Of a stretch of 37,495 nt of DNA, positions 27,576 to 35,770 are shown piece after piece. Below the pieces are notes generated by a model. That model saw only the letters and a program-made list of their open reading frames with translations, did not search any database and was not told the origin of the DNA. A program made the position numbers and the translations under genes. The stretch is from Pirellulales bacterium (GTDB taxonomy: Bacteria; Planctomycetota; Planctomycetia; Pirellulales; JACPPG01), in assembly GCA_036490175.1 (NCBI GenBank), contig DASXEJ010000017.1, positions 1 through 37,495 of the forward strand, in the 5' to 3' direction. How positions within the stretch are numbered: the stretch's first letter is position 1; the number at the start of each line of letters is the position of its first letter.

Positions 27576-28871
27576 CTAAACCGCCACGACCTGTTCTTTG
27601 GCGGCATCCCACAGCATGACTTTGGTCTCGCGGTAGGCGTCTTCGCCCAGCTTGATGGCGACCATCAGCGCACAGCCTAGCTCGGCATTGCAGGCCAACT
27701 CGGCCTGGCCGCGCACGGCATCGATGAAGTTCCCCACGTGATCGCGGCGTGGCTCGTTGGGGATCGTGACTTCCATCTGCCCGCCATTGGCCGCGGAGAA
27801 CTCTTGCTTCCAAGTGGGTTGCCCGCGCAGCTTCAAGCCGCCACCGAATTCGATGGTGCCGTGCTGGCCACGAATGATGCGCGGAATGCCATTGTCGTTG
27901 GTCATCACGCTGGCCAGGAACACGGTGTGCTCGCTGGGGTACTCGATCAGCATGAAGTGGCTGTCGGGAATATCCCGTCCGTCTTTCTCTATGTACTGAC
28001 CACCGCCAGCCACGACTTTTTTTGGGTATTCACCCTGGGGTCCAGAGATGGCCAAGACCAACGGCGCCAGTGCGTGATACAGCAGATCGGTAGCTACGCC
28101 GCCGTTGTACGCCCAATACTTGCGAAAGCGGAAGAAGTGATCGGGGTTCCAAGGAATCTTGGCGGCCAGTCCGAATTCGTGTCCCAGCCACATGTCCCAG
28201 TCGATATGGTTTTCGCCCTGCTTGTCGGGGCCGGCATCGGCGTCGATGGGCCAGTTGAACTGCCCTTCGCGACTATTGCGGCAGTAGCCATTCTGCGACC
28301 ATACGACCTTGCCGATGCGGCCGTCGGCAATCGCCTTGCGCGCGGCCCAAGCCTCGGGCTCAGAGGCGTATTGCGTGCCGACTTGCAGCTTGCGATTGAG
28401 CCGCTTGGCGGCGTCGCGCACGGCGATCGCTTGTGGAATCGTCAGCGTCATCGGCTTTTGCAGGTACACATCCTTGCCGGCCTCCATGGCGTCGATCGCT
28501 TGCTTGGAATGCCAGTGATCGGGGGTGGCGATGATCACGGCGTCGATATCCTTGCGATCGAGCAGCCGGCGATAGTCGTTGTAGCCTTCGCCGCCAGTGC
28601 GTTCACGATTTTGATTTACGCGCTTCTGGAAGACATCGCACACGGCTACGCAACGGAGGTTGTCGCGGTCGGCTCGACCGACGAGATCCCCGACATGCCC
28701 AGAGCCCATGCCGCCGACCCCGATGACGCCGAAATTGATACGGTCGTTGGCACCCAAGGCGTTGGCAGCCGCCGGCGCCCGGGCCAGGCCAGTGCCAATC
28801 ACGGCTCCCGCGGCCGTGCTCGCGGCGACAAAATCACGACGTGAGAGACGCGACAATCGGTGATCCCTCAT
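27576..28871 (-). CDS. Tat-exported Gfo/Idh/MocA family oxidoreductase
   Basis: NAD(P)-dependent sugar or inositol oxidoreductase family. The 431-residue precursor has a clear Tat signal, SRRDFVAASTAAGAVIGTG, with RR at 11-12, so it is probably exported with its cofactor bound. The Rossmann motif GVGGMG is at 51-56, CDVFQKR at 78-84 and ATPDHWH at 115-121. The usual EKP reads QKP at 138-140, keeping the catalytic-site Lys. The C-terminal beta-sheet domain includes EYPSEHTVFLASVMTN. Start ATG at 28869-28871 has GAGGG upstream. Exported members of this family are abundant in planctomycetes (general knowledge); substrate is unknown. Confidence 0.92.
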   Translation of the reverse strand: MRDHRLSRLSRRDFVAASTAAGAVIGTGLARAPAAANALGANDRINFGVIGVGGMGSGHVGDLVGRADRDNLRCVAVCDVFQKRVNQNRERTGGEGYNDYRRLLDRKDIDAVIIATPDHWHSKQAIDAMEAGKDVYLQKPMTLTIPQAIAVRDAAKRLNRKLQVGTQYASEPEAWAARKAIADGRIGKVVWSQNGYCRNSREGQFNWPIDADAGPDKQGENHIDWDMWLGHEFGLAAKIPWNPDHFFRFRKYWAYNGGVATDLLYHALAPLVLAISGPQGEYPKKVVAGGGQYIEKDGRDIPDSHFMLIEYPSEHTVFLASVMTNDNGIPRIIRGQHGTIEFGGGLKLRGQPTWKQEFSAANGGQMEVTIPNEPRRDHVGNFIDAVRGQAELACNAELGCALMVAIKLGEDAYRETKVMLWDAAKEQVVAV

Positions 28872-29217
28872 GGGTTTCCCTCGTTTGTACGGATGTGCGA
28901 AAAGTTGCGTCCCGCCCGCGCGGTGCGGAGCCGGTGCGATTCTAGATGCGGGTACCTCACGATGCAAATTCGCGTGTTACCGGGTGTTTTTCCGTACAGC
29001 CGCTCAAAACGCCGATCGCGCTCGATGTTCTCGGCCGCCGGGTTCCGCCGATCGGCGCTGAACGGTCTTTTTGCAATCCCTAGGGCTGCAGGGCCGACAA
29101 AACTGTCATAACCGCGCATGTTTTGATCTGCCATCAGGAAGCAGGGCCTTTCGTCGATAGCGACAGTGCCAGCGCAAGTGCGCATATTCACGAGGCAACC
29201 ATGACGGAGCTTCAGGG
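28872..29217. other. Intergenic region between divergent genes
   Basis: 346 bases between the Gfo/Idh/MocA gene (leftward) and the barrel-like gene (rightward). No supportable gene. It must hold two promoters, but I see no well-spaced -35/-10 pair. A GGAG lies about 10 bases before the downstream ATG. Confidence 0.45.
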
Positions 29218-30306
29218 ATGGTCGCCTGCGTAATTGCCTTCTTGCACGCGGCGCCGCAGGTCGTTAGCCGCGCAGCCTGGGCCCTTCTGCTGACCTCCGC
29301 GATTGTCCTCGGCGCGTCGGATCTGTCGGCCGAGAGTACCGATCCGTCGATGGCGCGACTGCCTCCGGTATGGTCCACCGTCCCCCCAGTTGCACCCGTT
29401 GCGCGCTCGCTTTCGGGCAACGACGACCCCTTGCTGGACGAGTTCGACAAGCCGGTCGACTTCGTGCCGGCCAGCGGCGCCTGCGATGAAATTCTCGTAC
29501 CGAAATACCGGCTGCTCGATCCGCTGTCGGTCTTCATGGGTTTGGATGGTTCGAAGCAGCCGCAAGATTTTGGCATTAACGCACAATTCGGCGGTCGTGC
29601 CGCGGTGAACTGGGCCGTGCCGCTGATCGAATCGCTCGGCATCGGCGCGCAGATTGGCACTGCCATTGATGCCACCGGCGACGCCGTGCAAGTTCAGCAG
29701 CGCATCTTAGGTTCCACAGGCCGCACGCAGAGCTATACCACTGTAGGCGTGTTCCAACGCACCGAGATGGGCCTTTTTTGGGGCCTGGCCTATGACTTCT
29801 TGCGGGAAGATTACTACGACAACTTCAGTCTTGGGCAATGGCGATTCAACGTCGGATACATGATCTCGCCGCGCAGCACGATTGGTGTCTGGTCCACAAT
29901 TAGCGCCCAGAGCGATTCCGGCACCTTTGGTGCGACGCCGGTCACGCTGGTTCCCATCTCGCAAACCAACGCTTACTACAAGTACGTGTGGCCCAACGCG
30001 GTGCAGACCACGTTCTGGGGTGGGTTGGCCAACGAGCATGGCCAGGTGAACGCCGTCCTCGGCGATTTGCGCGAGCTGCACAACACGTTTGTGTTTGGCG
30101 CCGAACTGCAAATTCCGCTCACAGACCGGCTGGCGATCTTTGGCCAGGCAAACTTTATCACGCCGGCTAGCTCGGGCACGGTCGATTCGTACCTAGGCTT
30201 CGTCTATTTCCCGCACGGCGGGGCGCGGCGCGTAGTGCAGTCTTCGTTCGCACCGCTACAGACCGTGGCGGCGCCGACGAACTTTGCGGTCGACTTGCGG
30301 CGCTAA
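29218..30306 (+). CDS. Exported outer-membrane beta-barrel-like protein
   Basis: A 362-residue exported protein that I cannot assign to a named family. The signal region spans about residues 1-41 (AAWALLLTSAIVLGASDLSA). A Pro-rich stretch to about 75 follows, then a long strand-rich part with alternating Gly/aromatic residues (FGINAQFGGRAAVNWAVPLIE, TEMGLFWGLAYDFLREDYYDNFS, QWRFNVGYMISP, TTFWGGLANEHG), then FIFGQANF-like strands to SYLGFVYFP. This looks like a planctomycete barrel protein of the same general class as the Cys-rich one at 24181-25179, though it lacks that protein's Cys segment. The chain continues some 35 residues past the last strand. It ends 21 bases from the convergent dehydrogenase gene. 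Confidence 0.7.
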   Translation: MVACVIAFLHAAPQVVSRAAWALLLTSAIVLGASDLSAESTDPSMARLPPVWSTVPPVAPVARSLSGNDDPLLDEFDKPVDFVPASGACDEILVPKYRLLDPLSVFMGLDGSKQPQDFGINAQFGGRAAVNWAVPLIESLGIGAQIGTAIDATGDAVQVQQRILGSTGRTQSYTTVGVFQRTEMGLFWGLAYDFLREDYYDNFSLGQWRFNVGYMISPRSTIGVWSTISAQSDSGTFGATPVTLVPISQTNAYYKYVWPNAVQTTFWGGLANEHGQVNAVLGDLRELHNTFVFGAELQIPLTDRLAIFGQANFITPASSGTVDSYLGFVYFPHGGARRVVQSSFAPLQTVAAPTNFAVDLRR

Positions 30307-30327
30307 AGACTTAGCCCGCAGCGACGC

Positions 30328-31311
30328 TTACCACTTGAAGCCAGGGCGAAGCTGCTCGTTGACGATACAGCCGTCGGGCCACTGTCCGGCGGCCAGTTTC
30401 ACCAGGCATTCGGCGGCCAGGCAGGCCATGGCTTCGCCCGATTCTTCGTCCAGCCCGCCCATGTGCGGCGCCATGACGACGTTGTCGAACTTGAGAAGCG
30501 GGCTCGTCAGCGGCAGCGGCTCGACCTTGAAGACATCCAGGCCGGCACCTGCAAGATGCCCGCTGGCCAGGGCCTCGGCCAATGCGTCTTCGTCGACCAG
30601 TCCACCGCGGGCGGTATTGATTAACACCGAGCCACGACGCATCAGGCCCAACGTGCGGCGATTCACCAGGTCGCGCGTGTCGGCTGTCGCCGGCAGATGC
30701 AAACTGACGATGTCGCTCTGGGCGAACACGTCGTCCAACGAGCACAGTTCGACGCCATGCAGGGCCGTAAAGTCGCGGTCTGCAAACGGATCGTGCGCGA
30801 TCACGCGCAAACCCAGACCCACAGCGCGAGGAACCACGGCGCGGCCGATGCGCCCCAAGCCCAGCAGCCCAATCGTCTTGCCGGCCAGCCGCCACAAGGG
30901 GCGGCGCGACCATTCTCCACGGTGTACCTCGGCATCGCGGCGGGAGACATCGCGGTAGACTCCAAACAGCAGCGCCAATGTCTGTTCGGCCACCGAATGC
31001 TCATTCGTGCCGGGGGTGATCGCCACGGCGATTCCCAGTTCGTTGGCGGTCGGCATGTCGACGGCGTCGTAGCCGACTCCGGCCCGTGCGATCGCCCGCA
31101 GCTTGGAAGCCTTGAGAACTTCCGGAGTATATGGCTCCGAACCGGCCAACACGCCCGAGACGCCTTCCAGGTGCTTGATCAACGCTGCGCCGCGCAAATC
31201 GGGCTCGGCGACCGTGGGAAACGTGACTTCAAACCCGGCCCGCTCGATGATGTCGCGAAACTTGCCTCGAGTGTCCTTGAGCAGATACGGAGTGACCAAG
31301 ATGCGCGGCAT
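30328..31311 (-). CDS. D-isomer specific 2-hydroxyacid dehydrogenase (SerA/phosphoglycerate dehydrogenase-like)
   Basis: NAD-dependent oxidoreductase acting on D-2-hydroxyacids. The 327-residue protein has the two-domain fold: substrate-domain pieces AIARAGVGYDAVD at 73-85, Rossmann GLGRIG at 151-156, and the catalytic set Arg235 in NTARGG, Glu264 in FKVEP and His283 in APHMGG. Wording is nearest to the phosphoglycerate dehydrogenase branch, but it lacks the C-terminal ACT domain of full-length SerA, so it may act on another hydroxyacid. I chose the ATG at 31309-31311, where homologues begin (MPRILVTPYL); 14 further codons are open upstream. It is a single gene, convergent with the barrel-like gene on the left. 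Confidence 0.9.
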   Translation of the reverse strand: MPRILVTPYLLKDTRGKFRDIIERAGFEVTFPTVAEPDLRGAALIKHLEGVSGVLAGSEPYTPEVLKASKLRAIARAGVGYDAVDMPTANELGIAVAITPGTNEHSVAEQTLALLFGVYRDVSRRDAEVHRGEWSRRPLWRLAGKTIGLLGLGRIGRAVVPRAVGLGLRVIAHDPFADRDFTALHGVELCSLDDVFAQSDIVSLHLPATADTRDLVNRRTLGLMRRGSVLINTARGGLVDEDALAEALASGHLAGAGLDVFKVEPLPLTSPLLKFDNVVMAPHMGGLDEESGEAMACLAAECLVKLAAGQWPDGCIVNEQLRPGFKW

Positions 31312-31714
31312 GGCAATTTCGCAGGGGGGGTGAATGAGCGGCGAGACCAGCAAATCGGCAGAGCGCGATTGTTCTACCCCGAGGCCTGGGGAACTTCAAG
31401 GCGGGTGGCCGCTGGTGGAGCGAAGTTCCAATTCGCAGACCAGTGTTTTTCAGATCAAGAATCTTGTTGACGAGAATAGCAACCGGCCGACGTCGACGGT
31501 TGGGGCAGCCCCGGGCCTTGGGGTTGGCGTTTCGCAGGCCGCCGGCTCGGACAGGTTCCCTCGCTAGCACGATGGCTTTCGTCTGCAGTTTTCAATCAGC
31601 AAAAAGATGCGAGCGCAAGGAACAACAATATCCCCTCAACGGCGATAAATCCAAGGAGCGTCGAAAGTGGCGTGCAGCGGCAACCGCTGGCGAAATCTGC
31701 ACGTCCGCGTGTAA
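31312..31714. other. Intergenic region upstream of the dehydrogenase
   Basis: 403 bases with no supportable gene. An 11-base palindrome CAAGAATCTTG lies at 31456-31466, about 145 bases before the dehydrogenase start; a possible regulatory site, not otherwise supported. Confidence 0.4.
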
Positions 31715-32638
31715 CTATCTCGTGCTTGAATCTTCCGCCAGTTTGCGGCGGAAAGAGCGGACGTTGTCCTGGACCACTAAAGGCAACTTCGAGCGCAGCA
31801 AATTCTTGCCGTCGAACCAGGCCTCTGGCTCGGCGAAGGCGATATGGCATTCCACGAACAGCGCGCCGGCCGGCTGGTGGAGTTGGGTGATCTTCATGTA
31901 TCCCCCTAGCCCAGAATAAGGTTTCGCCGCTCCCTCGGTCAGCTTGCCGCTTTTGTCGCGCAGCAGCGGGCTCCAGGTATTGGAGAATTCCTGGTCTTTG
32001 TTGAATCGCTCGTCGAGTTTAATTCGTGCGACGATTGACTCGGGCCGTTTTTCGCGCACCGCGAAGCCGACGCCGCGCAACTGCACCCGATTCAAGATGG
32101 GCACGTTGACCAGCAGGTAACTCTCCTCGCGCTCGGCGGTTTTTTCTGGTGCCAGATCGCGGGCCTGCAACTCGGCTGCCGTTAGTGCGCGTGCAGTTGT
32201 GTGATCGGAATCGTTGCCGCTCGCGGCCTGGGCGCCTGCCAACGCGCCGAACAAGTCCTGCCGGATGATCGCTTCGAGCGTACCGTAAGCGACGAAACAA
32301 AAGTCGAGGCGCTGCCCATGCCGCGCGCCGCTGGCGTCTTCGATCGAATTCATCTCCAGGTCGAAGGGCGAGACGATCGCATTGCGCATAAACCGATCGA
32401 GCGGATACTTGCCCGCCGCGCGCCGCAGAGCCTCTTGCTGCGCAGCGCCGTCCAGATCATCGGGCATCTGGGCCGTGGGGAGCGCCACGGTCTCGCCCGA
32501 GGGGAATGTAATACCGTGGCTGGAAAGATCTTGGACCAGGTCGCCCGCAGGCGGCGCCGCGTGGATGACGGCATTCCCGCACAAGAGCGCAAGCCCGAGC
32601 GCCGCCAACCGAGCCGTAGTGCGAATTCGGCAAATCAT
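31715..32638 (-). CDS. Hypothetical exported protein, 307 aa
   Basis: Not recognised. The first 28 residues form a signal peptide (TARLAALGLALLCGNAVIHA, cleavage near residue 28). The mature part begins APPAGDLVQDLSSHGITFPSGE. It contains a mixed alpha/beta segment with FMRNAIVSPFDLEMNSIE, SYLLVNVPILNRVQLRGVGFAV and KPYSGLGGYMKITQLHQP, and finishes with ALFVECHIAFAEPEAWFDGKN. No Cys pairs or membrane segment in the mature part. I chose the ATG at 32636-32638, since the signal starts there. It follows another unknown gene on the same strand by 65 bases; the two may be co-transcribed. Confidence 0.6.
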   Translation of the reverse strand: MICRIRTTARLAALGLALLCGNAVIHAAPPAGDLVQDLSSHGITFPSGETVALPTAQMPDDLDGAAQQEALRRAAGKYPLDRFMRNAIVSPFDLEMNSIEDASGARHGQRLDFCFVAYGTLEAIIRQDLFGALAGAQAASGNDSDHTTARALTAAELQARDLAPEKTAEREESYLLVNVPILNRVQLRGVGFAVREKRPESIVARIKLDERFNKDQEFSNTWSPLLRDKSGKLTEGAAKPYSGLGGYMKITQLHQPAGALFVECHIAFAEPEAWFDGKNLLRSKLPLVVQDNVRSFRRKLAEDSSTR

Positions 32639-32703
32639 AGGAGCCGGTTCCGTCTGCGCATCGCGCAGCATGCACGTTTCTTAGAAGTCATGTTTCGTTG
32701 AAG

Positions 32704-33687
32704 TCACTTCGCGACGGTAGCTGCCGTGGCGCTGCGCAACAGTCGCTCTAGACCCAGACAATCGTCTGCGGTTTGCAAGGTGCTCTCTACCCCACGCTGC
32801 AGCTGAGGACTCATGGCCAGGTCGTCTCCCGGAGGCAAGTCGACCAGGGCAAACGCCTCTTGCGACGGCAGCCCAAAGGTAAACAGCCCGGCGTCCACGT
32901 ACAGCTTACGATCTTCTTTTGCGCCGGTGACCAGGCGGCGAACTTTTCCGTCAACCAGGTGATATTGGCCTGCGTCGTCGCGCTCGAGCGCCCAGACAAA
33001 TGTTTGCAGTTTTCCGTCGGTGGGAGAAACCAGCACGGCGTGGCGATGGATCACATGCTGGTTGCGGCCCGCGATACGTTGGATCGCGGTGGCGTCGAAC
33101 ACCACCATGGTTGGCGTGCGGGCCACTTGCAGCGCCTGATCAAGACTGGCCTCGTTACCGGCGAGAGAGCTGCGTTCGACAAAGCCCAGCTTGGGGCCGA
33201 ATTGGCCGAGCGTCTTGGTCGAGACGATCATCTCGCGCCCTTTGGTCTCGGTAGCGAGGCCGACGGCGACACGAGTCAAGCGATAATGCGCCGGCTTGAT
33301 GGAAGGATCAGGCACAACATCGGCCAAGATGGTTAGATGGAATAGCGACACAAGCCGCGACAATGAAGACGGGACCTTGGCGATATCCCCCTCGGTCACG
33401 CGTGGCACGCTGTGCAACACGATGCGTGTGCCGCCGGCCGGCTTCGGAGGAATCACCGTGCCAGGTTCGATGCGCGGCAGCTCGTGCGGTCGCACGTCTA
33501 CCGATTCATTCGCAGGCGCCCGCTTGGCAACGGTGTCACTCACCGGCAAGACCGTGAGCGTGCTGCGACGTACGTCGGCAAGCGGCTGCGTCATGTGCTT
33601 CCAAAACACATAAGCACCAGACACCGTCAGAGCGACGATCAGCACCGGCAGGCCGGCGAGCAGCAATTTGACGCGGGTCGCACGCAT
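32704..33687 (-). CDS. Hypothetical membrane-anchored protein, 327 aa
   Basis: Not recognised. One N-terminal membrane segment (about residues 8-28, LLLAGLPVLIVALTVSGAYVF) anchors a large domain that should face the periplasm. Visible segments include GTVIPPKPAGGTRIVLHSVPRV, REMIVSTKTLGQFGPKLGFVERS and HAVLVSPTDGKLQTFVWALERDD, followed by KEDRKLYVDAGLFTFGLPSQEAFALVDLPPGDDLAMSP written in fragments here. It ends in a helical tail with one Cys. I chose the ATG at 33685-33687, where the membrane segment begins; the open frame runs 44 codons further. Downstream of the LolD-like ATPase by 122 bases, same strand. Confidence 0.55.
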   Translation of the reverse strand: MRATRVKLLLAGLPVLIVALTVSGAYVFWKHMTQPLADVRRSTLTVLPVSDTVAKRAPANESVDVRPHELPRIEPGTVIPPKPAGGTRIVLHSVPRVTEGDIAKVPSSLSRLVSLFHLTILADVVPDPSIKPAHYRLTRVAVGLATETKGREMIVSTKTLGQFGPKLGFVERSSLAGNEASLDQALQVARTPTMVVFDATAIQRIAGRNQHVIHRHAVLVSPTDGKLQTFVWALERDDAGQYHLVDGKVRRLVTGAKEDRKLYVDAGLFTFGLPSQEAFALVDLPPGDDLAMSPQLQRGVESTLQTADDCLGLERLLRSATAATVAK

Positions 33688-33809
33688 ACGTTGATGATCC
33701 GGCGGGTTGCGATCGGCGCGCCTGTCAGACACGGACGTCGCACTTGCAAGAGAACCTACGGCGTGGATCGTACATCCATGACATGATCCAGTGCTAGTGC
33801 GACGAGTTG

Positions 33810-34508
33810 CTAGCGGCACTCGTCCGACTCGATTCGACCATCGCGGATGCGGATCAGACGCTCGGCGCCTTCGGCCACCACGGCATCGTGCGTGACCAAG
33901 ACAATCGTCATGCCCATGCGGCCGTGCAGGTCGCGAAACAGCCCCATGATATCTTGGCCGGTTTTAGTGTCGAGGCTGCCGGTGGGTTCATCGGTCAACA
34001 ACAGGATTGGATCGTTCGCCAAGGAGCGCGCGATAGCCACGCGCTGGCGTTCGCCGACGGACATGCTGTGCGGCAGGTGATGTGCGCGATGCGCGATGCC
34101 CGCCTGGGCTAGCAACTCGGCAGCTTTACGCGCGCGATCGCGCGGCGCGAGGCGGCCCTCGAACATCGGCACCTGCACGTTCTCGAGCGCAGTGAGCATC
34201 GGGAGCAAATGAAACGACTGAAAAACGAAGCCGATTTTTTCGGCCCGCACACGGTCGGTGTGCCGCATGCGGCTGACCGGCTGACTCTCGAAATAGACTT
34301 CGCCCGAAGTGGGTGTATCGAGCAGTCCCAGGATCTGCAGCAGGGTCGATTTGCCGCTGCCACTGGGACCCATGATGGCGGTGAATTCTCCACGGCCGAT
34401 CGACAGGTTCACGTCGGCCAGCGCCGTGACGTTACCATCCGGGTGTACCTTGGTGAGACGCTCGGCTCGCAGCAGGATGTCGGTCTTGGCGGCTGAGGAG
34501 TGGATCAT
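33810..34508 (-). CDS. LolD-like ABC transporter ATP-binding protein
   Basis: ATPase subunit of a LolCDE/MacB-type exporter. The 232-residue protein has Walker A GPSGSGKS at 47-54, Q-loop VFQSFHLL, Walker B LLLTDEPTGSLD at 169-180 and the H-loop VTHD. The signature is slightly degenerate: MSVGERQRVAIARSL, with Val where the second Gly of LSGGE/Q is usual. No permease gene is adjacent on this strand; the FtsX-type permease starting at 37206 (opposite strand) may or may not be its partner. I chose the ATG at 34506-34508, as homologues begin near it. Confidence 0.85.
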   Translation of the reverse strand: MIHSSAAKTDILLRAERLTKVHPDGNVTALADVNLSIGRGEFTAIMGPSGSGKSTLLQILGLLDTPTSGEVYFESQPVSRMRHTDRVRAEKIGFVFQSFHLLPMLTALENVQVPMFEGRLAPRDRARKAAELLAQAGIAHRAHHLPHSMSVGERQRVAIARSLANDPILLLTDEPTGSLDTKTGQDIMGLFRDLHGRMGMTIVLVTHDAVVAEGAERLIRIRDGRIESDECR

Positions 34509-34730
34509 GGAATCTTGCGGGCACGGCACCCACGCGTTGGCCGCGATAGCGTTCGGTTCGATGGCAAGCTGCTGGACCATAATTATTCAGAGGCTGCGGC
34601 GGGCGACAACTGTCGATCCCAACCCCTCGGGTGCTGCACGACTGCGAAACTACGCAACGACGCTCCTGTGAAACCGGGAAAGTTTAGGACGAGACTTACG
34701 CAAGTCAAAGCGTCCTGGCGGCCGAGCAAT

Positions 34731-35477
34731 TCAGTGGTCACCCCCGGTCCAGAACTCGATTTCGAGCGGGGTGCCTGAAAGACAGAGCGCACCGCGGTAG
34801 CCATCTAGCGGAAACAGATCGCGCACGGACCAGACTGTGTTGGGCCGGGCTGGGATTTGGACAGAGTGCCAGGCCGCGCCATCGGCGGCTGCGGAGCTGA
34901 CATCGAACTCGGTCAAGGGCATGGCCAGTCCGGTGCCTACGGCCTTGATAACCGCCTCTTTGCGAGTCCAGAGGCGAAAAAACGAACTCAGGATTTTTCC
35001 CTCCGCGTCGGCAGCGACCAGCAAGCGAGATTCTTCCGGCGTGAAATGCTTGCGCCCGATCGCCAATGCTTGCGGTACATCGCGCACGAATTCGATATCG
35101 ATTCCCAGCTCGCGCCCGCGGCAAAAGACGTACAACGCAAAATCGCCGCGGTGCGAGACGTTGAAGTCGATCTCGGCGGCCGCGGCGGGAGCCTCGACCG
35201 CCGGCTTTCCGCGCTCGCCGTAACGAAACACGATCTCTTCGGGAGCGACGTGGGCATACGCGCCCAACAATCGACGGAGCGTGGCGCGGGCCGCGATATA
35301 ACGCTCGCGATGGTGGTCGAAATGGAATCGTTCGGCACGGCTGCGCTCGTCGGCCGCGAGCACCGAAACCATTTCTGATAGCGCCGACGAATCCGGGGCA
35401 ATGCCGGCCCGCCACACGTGTGCCACCGCCGGCACCAAGCGGGGATGTTCTCGGGGAGAGTTGTAGATTTCGGCCAT
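34731..35477 (-). CDS. 4'-phosphopantetheinyl transferase (Sfp type)
   Basis: Transfers the phosphopantetheine arm of coenzyme A to a Ser of carrier proteins of fatty-acid, polyketide or nonribosomal peptide synthesis. The 248-residue protein has the pseudodimer motifs: FNVSHRGDFALYV at 105-117, the Mg-binding GIDIE at 125-129 and WTRKEAVIKAVGTGL at 170-184, whose Lys and Glu are typical. Length fits the Sfp/Gsp class, not the short AcpS. I chose the ATG at 35475-35477; the frame stays open 40 codons upstream but that part is Cys/Arg-rich and unlike the family. No polyketide or peptide synthetase is in the window, so its carrier protein is unknown. Confidence 0.9.
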   Translation of the reverse strand: MAEIYNSPREHPRLVPAVAHVWRAGIAPDSSALSEMVSVLAADERSRAERFHFDHHRERYIAARATLRRLLGAYAHVAPEEIVFRYGERGKPAVEAPAAAAEIDFNVSHRGDFALYVFCRGRELGIDIEFVRDVPQALAIGRKHFTPEESRLLVAADAEGKILSSFFRLWTRKEAVIKAVGTGLAMPLTEFDVSSAAADGAAWHSVQIPARPNTVWSVRDLFPLDGYRGALCLSGTPLEIEFWTGGDH

Positions 35478-35770
35478 GGCGCAGCATCCATCGCGGACTT
35501 CGTGCCCCCGTCGCTTGCGCTTCGGGAAAGTAGCGAGGCCCGGTGCAGCCTGCGAACATTGAGCGGCAAACTCTTCACGATCGGCACAGATTAGCACAAC
35601 TGAGCCGGGCGCGCGCCCTATGCCCCGCGATCACGACTGTGCGAAAGCCCGCCGGCTATTGTAGGGTGTCGCGGGGGACCGATACGAACAAAGGCTCAGT
35701 TTGCGCCGTGTTCGAACGCGGGGACGGATCCCCCTGCAGGCGCCCGATGTCACGCCAGGGATGGTTATCG

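Noticed and set aside
27738..28844. 368-codon plus-strand frame opposite the Gfo/Idh/MocA gene
   Set aside because: Entirely antisense to a gene with a Tat signal and Rossmann motifs; no independent evidence.
34738..35559. 273-codon minus-strand frame overlapping the phosphopantetheinyl transferase in another frame
   Set aside because: Arg/Cys-rich shadow; the transferase frame has all catalytic motifs.
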